Assembly: GCA_029935455.1 (NCBI GenBank)
Contig: JAOZKI010000017.1
Span: 1 to 41,474, forward strand
Origin: Lysobacterales bacterium
GTDB taxonomy: Bacteria > Pseudomonadota > Gammaproteobacteria > Xanthomonadales > SZUA-36
Length of the DNA: 41,474 bases
Direction: 5' to 3'
In this document: piece by piece, positions 11,058 to 22,905 of the stretch
Numbering within the stretch: the stretch's first letter is position 1
How the letters are laid out: each line of letters starts with the position of its first letter
Position numbers and translations under genes: made by a program
Notes under the pieces: generated by a model
The model's input: the letters and a program-made list of their open reading frames with translations, nothing else
What the model was told of the DNA's origin: nothing
Databases searched by the model: none

Positions 11058-12380
11058 CTACGGGCGTCCAATTCCATAGTAGGTGAAGCCACGAGAGCGC
11101 ACCACGTCGGGCTGCCAAATATTGCGACCGTCCAGAATTACCGGTACCCGCATAAGTTCGGCCAGACGCCGAAAATCGGGCGCCCAAAACTGGCGCCATT
11201 CGGTCACCAGCGCCAGGGCGTCGGCACCTGCAGCTGCCGCATAAGGATCATCGAAAAACTCCAGTTGGTTCTGGTCACCAAAAAACGACCTGACCGCCCC
11301 CATGGCCTTGGGGTCATGGGCGCGGACACGAGCACCCGCCGTCAGCGCAGCCTCAATGAGATCAAGAGCCGGCGCCTCTCTAATATCGTCCGTATTGGGT
11401 TTGAAAGCCAGGCCCCAGACCGCCAGGGTAAAACCGCTGAGATCCTCCCCCGCATGACGCAGCAAGATCTCTCCCAACTTGCGGCGCTGGCGGTTGTTTA
11501 CCGACTCCACCGCCTGCAGAATTTGAGCGTCATAACCGGCTTCGGTAGCCGTATGCGCCAGCGCGCGCACATCTTTTGGGAAACAGCTACCGCCATAGCC
11601 GGCGCCGGGATAAATGAAAGAGTAGCCAATACGGGGGTCCGAACCAATCCCTAGGCGAACCTTCTCAATATCAGCGCCTACCGCCTCCGCCACATTGGCC
11701 ATTTCGTTCATGGCACTAATTCGGGTCGCCAGCATGGCGTTAGCGGCGTATTTGGTGAGCTCGGACGATCGCACGTCCATCACCAGAAGTTTTTCATGAT
11801 TGCGGTTAAAGGGCGCATAAAGTTCCCGCAGCATGGCGGCCGACGCCTCGTTCTCAACGCCGATCACGATTCGGTCTGGCTTCATAAAATCACCCACCGC
11901 CACACCTTCTGCTAAAAACTCCGGGTTGGAGGCGACTGAGAAGTCCATGTTGACACCGCGTTCCGCCAAACGGGTTTCTATGACGCTGCGAACGCGGTCA
12001 GCAGTGCCCACAGGAACCGTTGATTTGGTTACCACCAGCAGCGAGTGCTGCATGGCATCACCGACAGCCGCCGCCACCGCCAAAACATGACTCAGGTCTG
12101 CGGAGCCGTCTTCATCTGACGGCGTACCCACCGCGATCATTAAGATCTCGGCATCCAGAACAGCCTGTTCCATGGAGGTTGTGAACTGCAGCCGCTCCTC
12201 CTTCTGATTGCGCTGAACCATTTCCGCAAGACCCGGCTCGTAAATGGGAATCACGCCTGCCCGCAGCTGCTTGACGCGTTCTGCATCTACATCCATGCAG
12301 GTAACCTGGTGTCCTACCTCGGCTAAGCCAGCGGCTGACACAAGGCCAACGTATCCACCACCAATAACTGATACTTTCAT
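11058..12380 (-). CDS. ugd: UDP-glucose 6-dehydrogenase
   Basis: 440 aa; MKVSVIGGGYVGLVSAAGLAEVGHQV, PGAGYGGSCFPKDVRAL, WGLAFKPNTDDIREAPAL. Confidence 0.96.
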   Translation of the reverse strand: MKVSVIGGGYVGLVSAAGLAEVGHQVTCMDVDAERVKQLRAGVIPIYEPGLAEMVQRNQKEERLQFTTSMEQAVLDAEILMIAVGTPSDEDGSADLSHVLAVAAAVGDAMQHSLLVVTKSTVPVGTADRVRSVIETRLAERGVNMDFSVASNPEFLAEGVAVGDFMKPDRIVIGVENEASAAMLRELYAPFNRNHEKLLVMDVRSSELTKYAANAMLATRISAMNEMANVAEAVGADIEKVRLGIGSDPRIGYSFIYPGAGYGGSCFPKDVRALAHTATEAGYDAQILQAVESVNNRQRRKLGEILLRHAGEDLSGFTLAVWGLAFKPNTDDIREAPALDLIEAALTAGARVRAHDPKAMGAVRSFFGDQNQLEFFDDPYAAAAGADALALVTEWRQFWAPDFRRLAELMRVPVILDGRNIWQPDVVRSRGFTYYGIGRP

Positions 12381-12455
12381 CGTCCTACTCGACTCCTAAC
12401 ATGGTCCTTTGCATCACGAAGCCGGCCACGCCGTAAAAGCACAGCCGGCCCCCTG

Positions 12456-13136
12456 TTACTCAATACCGAGTAGCTCGACCTCAAAGACCAGCGTGGCGTT
12501 GGGTGGAATGGGACCGCCGCCGGCCGCCCCGTAGCCCAGTTCCGGGTTGATATAGAACTCGTATTTGCTACCCACGGGCATGAGCTGCACACCCTCGGTC
12601 CAGCCGGGGATGACCTGGTTCAGACCGAAAGTCACCGGCTCACCACCCATGGAGCTATCAAACTCGGTGCCATCAATCAGCGTGCCACGGTAGTGCACGG
12701 TCACGCGGTCCGTGGCAGCTGGCATGGGGCCGGAACCCTGTTCCAGCACCTTGTATTGAAGACCTGAGTCCGTGGTCATGACCCCTTCCCGGCCTGCGTT
12801 CTCCGCAAGAAACGCATCACCGGCGGCTTTATTCGCCTCCGCCTTGGCCGCCTGCAGGGCCACCTGCTCTTCCTGCTGCTGTCGCACGTATTCGTTCAGG
12901 AAGGCACGCGCATCATCATCACTCATGGCCAGTTCCCCACCGGTGTACTTGGCTTTCAGGGCTGTCAGCAGCGTATCAATGTCCACATCGGTGCCCTGAG
13001 CCTGCAGAGATTGAGCGATGTTCATGCCAATGGCGTAACTCAATTTTTCTTTGTCGGTCTCCTGAGCCAGGGCCTGAGACCCACTCAATAACAGGGCGGA
13101 AGCGGCAACCAGCCGCACATGACGCAATGAGTTCAT
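12456..13136 (-). CDS. FKBP-type peptidyl-prolyl cis-trans isomerase (FklB/FkpA/Mip-like), exported
   Basis: 226 aa; signal peptide MNSLRHVRLVAASALLLSGSQALAQ, N-terminal dimerisation helices, FKBP core VTVHYRGTLIDGTEFDSS...VIPGWTEGVQLMPVGSKYEFYI. Confidence 0.93.
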   Translation of the reverse strand: MNSLRHVRLVAASALLLSGSQALAQETDKEKLSYAIGMNIAQSLQAQGTDVDIDTLLTALKAKYTGGELAMSDDDARAFLNEYVRQQQEEQVALQAAKAEANKAAGDAFLAENAGREGVMTTDSGLQYKVLEQGSGPMPAATDRVTVHYRGTLIDGTEFDSSMGGEPVTFGLNQVIPGWTEGVQLMPVGSKYEFYINPELGYGAAGGGPIPPNATLVFEVELLGIE

Positions 13137-13221
13137 GCGGGTACTACTCCTTTATAAATGCAGGCGCGCATTGTCCTAGACCGCAGGCACAGTAGCAAGC
13201 CACGCGCCGATTTCAGGGGGC

Positions 13222-13250
13222 TTGCGCCCTGCGCGTTAGGGTGTTATAGT
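13222..13250 (+). promoter_or_regulatory. candidate promoter of the micro-ORF/GntR/ABC operon (-35 TTGCGC, 17 bp, -10 TATAGT)
   Basis: TTGCGC 13222-13227, TATAGT 13245-13250, 17-bp spacer. Confidence 0.45.
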
Positions 13251-13262
13251 TTACTACAACAC
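13241..13262 (+). promoter_or_regulatory. 22-bp near-perfect palindrome GTGTTaTAGTttACTAcAACAC, putative GntR/YtrA operator overlapping the -10
   Basis: Dyad symmetric apart from one mismatched pair and the central TT; overlaps the TATAGT -10. Confidence 0.65.
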
Positions 13263-13313
13263 TAACAAACAACATCACCAGCACAGTCGTGCTGAAGAAG
13301 GAGGATGAGAAAA

Positions 13314-13529
13314 ATGTCTGTGTTCCGGCGTCGCAAAAAAGTCCGCATCTCAGATCGCCTGGCGTTGCTGTGCGCACTGGTGCTGGTGCTCTCTGCAGCC
13401 TCGAGTTGGTTATCAGGCAGCGCGCGCACGGCAGAGGCACCGGCGACGGTGCAGGCGGAAGAGACCGAAGTCACTCCGGTCCACGCCAGCAGCAATCACA
13501 GCGGCCTGATTCTGTTCCGGGGTGGCTGA
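13314..13529 (+). CDS. small single-pass membrane or secreted protein, first gene of the GntR/ABC operon
   Basis: 71 aa MSVFRRRKKVRISDRLALLCALVLVLSAASSWLSGSARTAEAPATVQAEETEVTPVHASSNHSGLILFRGG. AGGAGG lies 9 nt before the ATG at 13314, whereas the ATG at 13305 is too close to it. Stop is 5 nt before the GntR start. Confidence 0.7.
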   Translation: MSVFRRRKKVRISDRLALLCALVLVLSAASSWLSGSARTAEAPATVQAEETEVTPVHASSNHSGLILFRGG

Positions 13530-13534
13530 GCGGC

Positions 13535-13906
13535 ATGATCAGCCAGTGGAATGACAGCCAGCCCATCTACTGGCAGTTGAAGGAGCGCACGGTTGCCATG
13601 ATTCTCGATGGCACCCTGCGCGAGGGGGACGCGCTGCCCTCGGTACGCAACGTTGCCTCTGAATTTCAACTCAACCCCATTACCGTTTCCAAGGCCTATC
13701 AAACCCTGGTTGATGAGGGTCTGGTAGAGAAACGTCGGGGGCTGGGCATGTTTGTGAAAGAAGGCGCTGGCCAGCAACTCAAAGACAGCGAGCGCAAAAA
13801 GTTTATCGAGGAAGAATGGCCGGCCATGCTGGCCCGCATTGAACAGCTGGGACTGTCACTGACCACACTGATGGCAGATAAGAATGAACAGGAGGATGGG
13901 GAATGA
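13535..13906 (+). CDS. GntR-family transcriptional regulator, YtrA subfamily
   Basis: 123 aa; MISQWNDSQPIYWQLKERTVAMILDGTLREGDALPSVRNVASEFQLNPITVSKAYQTLVDEGLVEKRRGLGMFV; short C-terminal helix rather than a large effector domain. Confidence 0.92.
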   Translation: MISQWNDSQPIYWQLKERTVAMILDGTLREGDALPSVRNVASEFQLNPITVSKAYQTLVDEGLVEKRRGLGMFVKEGAGQQLKDSERKKFIEEEWPAMLARIEQLGLSLTTLMADKNEQEDGE

Positions 13907-14766
13907 GTATGGTGGTTGAGGCCCGGGGCCTGAGTAAACGCTATGGACGTTTTCAGGCCGTGCGCGATATTGATCTATCCATTCCGGCGGGACGTATTGT
14001 TGGACTGATTGGCCCCAACGGCGCTGGCAAAACATCAGCATTAAAAGCGATTCTGGGGCTGGCCACCTTTGATGGCGAACTCAGCGTGCTTGGCAAGAAC
14101 CCCGCCCGCCAGCGCGCGGCGCTGATGGAAGATGTCTGCTTTATTGCCGACGTGGCCGTACTGCCCCGATGGATTCGCGTCCATGAACTCATTACGCTGA
14201 CAGAAAAGCTCCATACGCGGTTCTCCCGCGAAAAATGCCTGCACTATCTGAGCCAGACCAAAATCCAGCAGGATCAGCGGGTCAAGCAGCTATCGAAAGG
14301 CATGGTGGTACAACTTCATCTGGCGCTGGTCATGGCCATTGATGCGAAGCTGCTGGTTCTGGATGAGCCCACCCTGGGACTCGACATCCTGTACCGCAAG
14401 ACCTTCTACACCAACCTCCTCAATGACTACTTTGACGACCAACGAACCATCATCATTACCACCCACCAGGTGGAAGAGGTGGAACATATCCTGACGGACC
14501 TCATTTTTATTCAGGACGGTCGCATTGCGCTGGACTGCAGCATGGAGGCGGTGGAAGAACGCTACTGCGAGTTAATGGTGCGCGCCGACCAGGCCGAGGC
14601 CGCCCGGGCGCTGCATCCGCTTTTCGAGCGCGTGCTTATGGGTCGTCATATTTTTCTCTACGATCGTGCCGACCGGGAGCGCCTGGCCGCGCTCGGTGAA
14701 CTGCATACGCCCAGTGTGGCCGACCTCTTTGTTGCCACCATGAGTCAGCAGGAGGGCGAGGCATGA
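13903..14766 (+). CDS. ABC transporter ATP-binding protein
   Basis: Walker A GPNGAGKTSALKAI, LSKGMVVQLHLALVMAIDAKLLVLDEPTLGLD; ATGA overlap with the GntR gene. Confidence 0.94.
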   Translation: MSMVVEARGLSKRYGRFQAVRDIDLSIPAGRIVGLIGPNGAGKTSALKAILGLATFDGELSVLGKNPARQRAALMEDVCFIADVAVLPRWIRVHELITLTEKLHTRFSREKCLHYLSQTKIQQDQRVKQLSKGMVVQLHLALVMAIDAKLLVLDEPTLGLDILYRKTFYTNLLNDYFDDQRTIIITTHQVEEVEHILTDLIFIQDGRIALDCSMEAVEERYCELMVRADQAEAARALHPLFERVLMGRHIFLYDRADRERLAALGELHTPSVADLFVATMSQQEGEA

Positions 14767-15713
14767 ACCGCTTGTTGGCACTGATACAGCGCGAATACTG
14801 GGAAAACCGCGGCGCTCTGCGCACCACTCCGCTGGTGATCGGTGGCCTCTACCTACTGGGCACGCTGATGAGCCTGGCCACCGCCATCTACTTCGATAAC
14901 GAGCTGTTCACCATGCGCGAAGCGCTGTTTGGCCTGTCCCAGGTTCCAGAAGCCAGCCGCAGCAACATTATTTACAACATCAATCTGTTTGGCGGCTCTT
15001 TCCTGTTCACGCTGGTTCTGGGCTTTGTGGTGTTCTTCTATCTGCTGGGCGCCCTGTTTGACGACCGTAAAGACCGCTCCATCCTGTTCTGGAAATCCTT
15101 GCCGGCCTCTGATCTGCAAACACTGCTGTCCAAACTGCTCACAGCCATGGTGGTCGCCCCACTGATTTTCTGGGGCGTCTATGTGGTGACGCAGCTGCTC
15201 ACAGGCTTGATAGCCGCTGGCCTGGTGGCCTACGCGGGTGAAAACCCCTGGACGTTGCTGATAAGCGCCAGCAGCCCCATCAAGGCCTGGCTACTGGTAC
15301 TCGCTTCCTGGCTGTCGCAGGCAATCTGGGCCCTGCCCATTTACGGCTGGCTGCTGCTGGTATCCGCCTACGCCCCCCGCATACCGCTGCTGTTTGCGCT
15401 GCTCCCGCCGCTGGCCTTTGCCGTATTGCAGCTGTGGCTGGACTTTCTGCGCACCTTTACCTTGCAGGAAAATCTTTTTGGCTTGCTTGGGCGCTGGTTT
15501 GCCAACAGCCCCCTCATACTCACGGCGGACGACAGAAACGACCGCGTGGAAATCGCCCTGGGCATTCCCACCAATGCCCAGTTTGACCACAGCGTCACGC
15601 TCAGCAATATGCTGGATCGCCTGATCAGCATGGACATGCTCGCGGGCCTGGGGATCGCTGCCATCTTTCTGGCTGGTGCCCTGTGGCTGCGCCGGCGCGC
15701 GACGGAAAGCTGA
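14763..15713 (+). CDS. ABC-2 type transporter permease
   Basis: 316 aa with several hydrophobic helices; MNRLLALIQREYWENRGALRTTPLVIGGLYLLGTL; ATGA overlap with the ATPase gene. Confidence 0.88.
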   Translation: MNRLLALIQREYWENRGALRTTPLVIGGLYLLGTLMSLATAIYFDNELFTMREALFGLSQVPEASRSNIIYNINLFGGSFLFTLVLGFVVFFYLLGALFDDRKDRSILFWKSLPASDLQTLLSKLLTAMVVAPLIFWGVYVVTQLLTGLIAAGLVAYAGENPWTLLISASSPIKAWLLVLASWLSQAIWALPIYGWLLLVSAYAPRIPLLFALLPPLAFAVLQLWLDFLRTFTLQENLFGLLGRWFANSPLILTADDRNDRVEIALGIPTNAQFDHSVTLSNMLDRLISMDMLAGLGIAAIFLAGALWLRRRATES

Positions 15714-15732
15714 AGCTACATCTGCCGTAGCT

Positions 15733-15751
15733 GCCGGGCCCTGGGCCCGGC
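15733..15751. terminator. GC-rich hairpin GCCGGGCCC-T-GGGCCCGGC between convergent permease and fumC genes
   Basis: Perfect 9-bp inverted repeat in the convergent gap 15714-15766; no clear T-tract, so a classical Rho-independent terminator is uncertain. Confidence 0.4.
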
Positions 15752-15766
15752 GCTGCTCAGCGGAGT

Positions 15767-17164
15767 CTATTCGTTGATACCGCCGCGGGTAAGTGCCAGC
15801 GGATCCAGCAACTCGCGCAGTTTCTCTTCACTGAGATCCGTCCGGTCCAGGGCCACCTCAAGAATCGGGCGCCCTTCCTTATACGCCTGCTTGGCCGTCG
15901 CCGCACCGAGCTCATAGCCAATAACCGGATTCAGTGCCGTCACCAGAATCGGGTTGCGCTCCAGGGCCTCACTCACGCGGTCACTACGCACCTTGAACCC
16001 GGCAATGGCGGAATCGGCCAGGGCACGACTGATGGTGCTGAGAATATGCAGGCTTTGCAGCAGGTTATAGGCCACCATGGGCAGCATAACGTTGAGCTGG
16101 AAGTTTCCTGCCTGGCCGCCCACGGTAATGGCCGTGTCGTTGCCAATCACATGAGCGCAGGCCATGCAGGTCGCCTCGGGAATCACCGGATTCACCTTGC
16201 CCGGCATGATGGACGAACCGGGCTGCAGCGCGGGCAACTCGATATCCCCAATACCCGCCAGCGGGCCAGAGTTCATCAGGCGCAGATCATTGGCGATCTT
16301 CATCAGGCTGCAGGCATAGGTCTTAAGCTGGCCGGACAGTTCAACCGCCGCATCCTGGGAAGAAATACCCTCAAAGTAATCATCCGCTGCCACAAAGGGA
16401 AATCCCGTGGCCGCCGCCAGCGCTGAAGCCATGCGCGGCCCGAACTCCTCGTGCGCATTGATCCCCGTACCCACGGCTGTGCCACCCTGGGGCAAGCGCT
16501 GCATGCGCTGCAGGGCGGATTCAATGCGTTGCATACCGGAACTGACCTGACTGGACCAGGCGCCGAGTTCCTGACCAAAGGTTACCGGCATGGCATCCAT
16601 GAGATGGGTGCGGCCGGTTTTCACGGTCTGATCCAGCTCCTGTGCCCGCTGGTCAATGGTAGCGCGCAAGTGCGCCATGGCCGGCAGCAGCGTCTCGCTG
16701 GCCACCAGGCAGGCACTAACCTGAATCGCCGTCGGGATCACATCGTTAGAACTCTGCCCCATATTCACATGGTCATTGGGGTGTACGTCCGGCCCGTCTC
16801 CCATGCTGGCCAGGCGTGCGATGACTTCGTTCGCATTCATGTTAGAACTGGTGCCCGATCCGGTCTGGAAAATGTCAATCGGGAAGTGTTCATCCACTTC
16901 CCCGCTCGCCACACGCTCAGCCGCGGCGCTGATGGCCTGCGCACGATCACTGTCCAGCAGACCCAGAGCCTCGTGCACGCTCGCCGCCGAGCCTTTGATT
17001 AAGCCGAGCGCGCGGATGAAGGGCCGGGGCACCGGCAGACCGCTGATGGGAAAATTGTTGACCGCGCGCTGGGTCTGCGCGCCCCAGTGGGCCCAGGCGG
17101 GTACCTGCAGCTCACCCATGCTGTCATGTTCCGTGCGTGTGCTTTGATCGTTGCTTGCGCTCAT
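15767..17164 (-). CDS. fumC: class II fumarate hydratase
   Basis: 465 aa; QTGSGTSSNMNANEVIA, GQSSNDVIPTA, GSSIMPGKVNPVIPE signature. Confidence 0.97.
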   Translation of the reverse strand: MSASNDQSTRTEHDSMGELQVPAWAHWGAQTQRAVNNFPISGLPVPRPFIRALGLIKGSAASVHEALGLLDSDRAQAISAAAERVASGEVDEHFPIDIFQTGSGTSSNMNANEVIARLASMGDGPDVHPNDHVNMGQSSNDVIPTAIQVSACLVASETLLPAMAHLRATIDQRAQELDQTVKTGRTHLMDAMPVTFGQELGAWSSQVSSGMQRIESALQRMQRLPQGGTAVGTGINAHEEFGPRMASALAAATGFPFVAADDYFEGISSQDAAVELSGQLKTYACSLMKIANDLRLMNSGPLAGIGDIELPALQPGSSIMPGKVNPVIPEATCMACAHVIGNDTAITVGGQAGNFQLNVMLPMVAYNLLQSLHILSTISRALADSAIAGFKVRSDRVSEALERNPILVTALNPVIGYELGAATAKQAYKEGRPILEVALDRTDLSEEKLRELLDPLALTRGGINE

Positions 17165-17335
17165 GCGAAAAGACTCCAGCCAATCGTGTTATCGGGTTTA
17201 GGTAAGCGTCTCGACATCGGGACGCCCAAATCGCGCCCGATTATACGCCTGAGCGCCGCTTGCAGGGAGTAGAAAAGCTGCCTTCGGGGCTGCTAGGCGT
17301 GCCGCTGGCGTGTATCATTGCGGCCCAAAGCATGA

Positions 17336-19884
<2,549 letters not shown>

Positions 19885-19909
19885 GAGCGTCCCACACCGT
19901 GCACGCGAT

Positions 19910-19927
19910 GCTGTGATATATCACAGC
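19910..19927 (+). promoter_or_regulatory. 18-bp perfect palindrome GCTGTGATATATCACAGC upstream of sucA
   Basis: Exact self-complementary sequence containing TGTGA-N4-TCACA; in the roxA-sucA intergenic region, upstream of a TATAAT box. Confidence 0.65.
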
Positions 19928-19936
19928 TTAAAAACC

Positions 19937-19964
19937 TGTAAATCCTCGAATTTATCGCTATAAT
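19937..19964 (+). promoter_or_regulatory. candidate sucA promoter (-10 TATAAT, weak -35 CTGTAA)
   Basis: Consensus TATAAT at 19959-19964; -35 candidate CTGTAA 19937-19942, 16-bp spacer. Confidence 0.5.
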
Positions 19965-20033
19965 CGCCTAGCTATTTACTCGGGCCTACAGGCTCGGACC
20001 AGGGACCCCCTAACCTAGCCGGAACGCAAACTT

Positions 20034-22853
20034 GTGACTGATCTGCTGCAAGCTCTGTACCAAACGTCGCACTTAAACGGCGGTAACGCTGCCTTTATCG
20101 AAGCGCTGTATGAAGACTGGCTGGTCGCCCCAGACAGCGTACCTGCGCAGTGGCGCAAGCTGTTTGACGCCCTGCCCGACCGCCCGCAAGGCGAGCGCGG
20201 ACATCTGGATATCCAGGAACATTTCCGCCTGCTGCAACCCGGTCAGGGGCTGAGCCTGGGAGGCGTCACGCCAGAGGGCCAGGATCTGAAGCAAGCCGGC
20301 GTCATGCGTCTTATCAATGCGTTTCGCGTGCGCGGTCATGAAAATGCCCGCATCAACCCCTTGGGCGTGCCGCACCATGAACCGGTTCCCGATCTTTCCA
20401 TCGAGTACCACGACCTGACCGACGCCGATCTGGACCGGGAATTCAATACCGGTTGGCTGGTTGCGCCGGATCGTATGAAGTTACGAGACATCGTTGCGCT
20501 CTGCCGCCGCGTCTACACCGGCAGCATCGGCGTGGAGTTCATGCACATTGTCGACAGTGACAAGCGCCACTGGCTTGAGGAGCGGCTGGAGGGCTGCAGC
20601 GGCATACCTCAGGTAAGTGATCCGGAACGGCTGCGCATTCTCGAAATGCTCACTGCCGCGGAAGGTTTGGAAAAGTTCCTGCATACGCGTTACGTCGGAC
20701 AGAAAAGGTTCTCGCTGGAAGGCGGGGATACGCTGATTTCCCTGCTCCATGAAACCATGCTGCATGCGGGTAGTAATGGCATGGAGGAAGTGGTGATCGG
20801 CATGGCCCATCGTGGCCGCTTGAATGTATTGGTCAACATCCTGGGCAAGGCGCCCGCGATGCTGTTCGATGAATTCGAAGGCAAGCATGACTACGACCCG
20901 CGTCGTTCCGGCGATGTGAAGTATCACCTGGGCTATGCCTCGGATATTCAGACGCCGGGTGGCCCGCTCCATATGGCCATGGCTTTTAACCCCTCGCACC
21001 TGGAAATCGTCAACCCGGTAGTGGTTGGCTCCGCCAAGGCGCGGCAGATACGTCGCGGGGATGACAGTCACGATCAGGTCATGCCCATCCTGATCCACGG
21101 CGACGCAGCCTTCGCGGGCCAGGGCGTGGTCATGGAGCTGTTCCAGATGTCTGAAGCCCGGGGTTTCGCCGTCGGCGGCACCTTGCACGTGGTGGTCAAC
21201 AACCAGGTGGGCTTTACCACCAGCGATCCCCGCGATTCGCGCTCCACACTGTATTGCACAGCCATCGCCAAAATGGTGCACGCACCCATCTTCCACGTAA
21301 ACGGGGACGATCCGGAGGCGGTACACCACGTCATGAAGATCGCCTGCGACTTCCGCGCCCGCTTCAAGCGCGACGTGGTCATCGATCTGGTCTGCTATCG
21401 TCGCCACGGCCATAACGAAGCTGACGAGCCGGCAGCCACCCAGCCGCTCATGTATAAAACCATCCGCGGCATGCAAACCACACGCGCCAAATACGCCGCC
21501 GCGCTGGAAGAGAAAGGGTTGATTGAAGCGGGCCACGCGCAACGCCTGATGGATGATTACCGCGCCAAGCTGGATCAGGGCGAACAGGTGGCCAACGTTG
21601 ATGCCAAGCCCCGCAACAATAAGCATGCGGCCAACTGGCACGACTACGAGTCCATGGATGCCCTACCCCAGACGGCGACGGGCATCGACCGACAACATGC
21701 GGTTGCACTGGCGACGCAGCTGACCACACTACCTGACGGTTTCAAACTGCACCCACGGGTTCAGCGAATCGTAGACGACCGCAGAAAAATGGCGGCCGGT
21801 GAACTGCCCATGGACTGGGGCTTTGCCGAAACCCTGGCCTACGCCAGCCTGATTGATCAGGGTCACAGCCTGCGGCTGGTGGGCCAGGATTCAGGACGTG
21901 GCACGTTCTTCCACCGGCATGCGGTATTGCACAATCAGGAAGACGGGAGCACCTATCTACCGCTGGCGCACCTGAATCCGGAACTGGACGTCACCGTCAT
22001 CGACTCCCTGCTCTCGGAGGAGGCGGTCATGGCCTTTGAATACGGCTACGCCACGGCGGCGCCGGAAACCCTGGTGATCTGGGAAGCGCAATTCGGCGAC
22101 TTTGCCAACGGCGCCCAGGTGGTTATTGACCAGTTCCTGGCAGCCGGCGAAACCAAATGGGGGCGACTCTGCGGTCTGACCCTATTCCTGCCACACGGCT
22201 ACGAGGGCCAGGGGCCGGAACACTCCAGCGCACGTCTGGAGCGCTTCCTGCAACTGTGCTCCTTCGGCAATATCCAGGTTTGCGTACCGTCCACACCGGC
22301 CCAGATTTTCCATATGCTGCGCCGCCAGATGACGCAACCCACGCGCAAGCCCCTGGTGGTCATGATGCCCAAGAGCCTGCTGCGTAACAAAGCCTCCACC
22401 TCGGACCTTGCGCTGGTTCAGGACGGCCATTTCCAGCTGGTCATCGATGACAAGAAAGTCACGCAGCCTGAGCAGGTTAAACGCGTGGTGCTGTGCTCCG
22501 GCAAGGTGTTCTATGACCTGGACGCGGCGCGCGACGAACACCAGCGCGACGACGTGGCCCTGATTCGCATCGAGCAGCTGCACCCATTCCCGGAACCGGA
22601 ACTGCAAGAAATACTGGCTCGCTATGGCAAGGCCGAGGAAATTGCCTGGTGTCAGGAAGAGCCCAAGAACCAGGGTGCCTGGTATCAGATTCGCCACCAT
22701 CTGCGCGAAAACGTACCCGCGCAGACGAAACTGTTTTACACCGGACGGCGACGTTCGCCGTCACCGGCTACCGGCTACTTTTCCGTGCATGTCACGGAAC
22801 AGGAAAGCCTGGTGACAGATGCCCTGGGCCTTGGCCTGGGCCAGCCGGACTGA
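20034..22853 (+). CDS. sucA: 2-oxoglutarate dehydrogenase E1 component
   Basis: 939 aa; GTG start; [65 protein letters not shown]. Confidence 0.97.
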   Translation: MTDLLQALYQTSHLNGGNAAFIEALYEDWLVAPDSVPAQWRKLFDALPDRPQGERGHLDIQEHFRLLQPGQGLSLGGVTPEGQDLKQAGVMRLINAFRVRGHENARINPLGVPHHEPVPDLSIEYHDLTDADLDREFNTGWLVAPDRMKLRDIVALCRRVYTGSIGVEFMHIVDSDKRHWLEERLEGCSGIPQVSDPERLRILEMLTAAEGLEKFLHTRYVGQKRFSLEGGDTLISLLHETMLHAGSNGMEEVVIGMAHRGRLNVLVNILGKAPAMLFDEFEGKHDYDPRRSGDVKYHLGYASDIQTPGGPLHMAMAFNPSHLEIVNPVVVGSAKARQIRRGDDSHDQVMPILIHGDAAFAGQGVVMELFQMSEARGFAVGGTLHVVVNNQVGFTTSDPRDSRSTLYCTAIAKMVHAPIFHVNGDDPEAVHHVMKIACDFRARFKRDVVIDLVCYRRHGHNEADEPAATQPLMYKTIRGMQTTRAKYAAALEEKGLIEAGHAQRLMDDYRAKLDQGEQVANVDAKPRNNKHAANWHDYESMDALPQTATGIDRQHAVALATQLTTLPDGFKLHPRVQRIVDDRRKMAAGELPMDWGFAETLAYASLIDQGHSLRLVGQDSGRGTFFHRHAVLHNQEDGSTYLPLAHLNPELDVTVIDSLLSEEAVMAFEYGYATAAPETLVIWEAQFGDFANGAQVVIDQFLAAGETKWGRLCGLTLFLPHGYEGQGPEHSSARLERFLQLCSFGNIQVCVPSTPAQIFHMLRRQMTQPTRKPLVVMMPKSLLRNKASTSDLALVQDGHFQLVIDDKKVTQPEQVKRVVLCSGKVFYDLDAARDEHQRDDVALIRIEQLHPFPEPELQEILARYGKAEEIAWCQEEPKNQGAWYQIRHHLRENVPAQTKLFYTGRRRSPSPATGYFSVHVTEQESLVTDALGLGLGQPD

Positions 22854-22905
22854 AGCATCGGGCACGCCCGTCACTCATAAAAACCAGCGTGATCAGAGGA
22901 TCATC

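Noticed and set aside
19910-19927. sucA-upstream palindrome as a canonical CRP site or a roxA terminator
   Set aside because: Spacer between TGTGA and TCACA is 4, not 6; no T-tract follows. Kept only as an unassigned operator.
20481-21641. 386-aa minus-strand ORF antisense to sucA
   Set aside because: Shadow frame of a well-conserved sucA; no family features.
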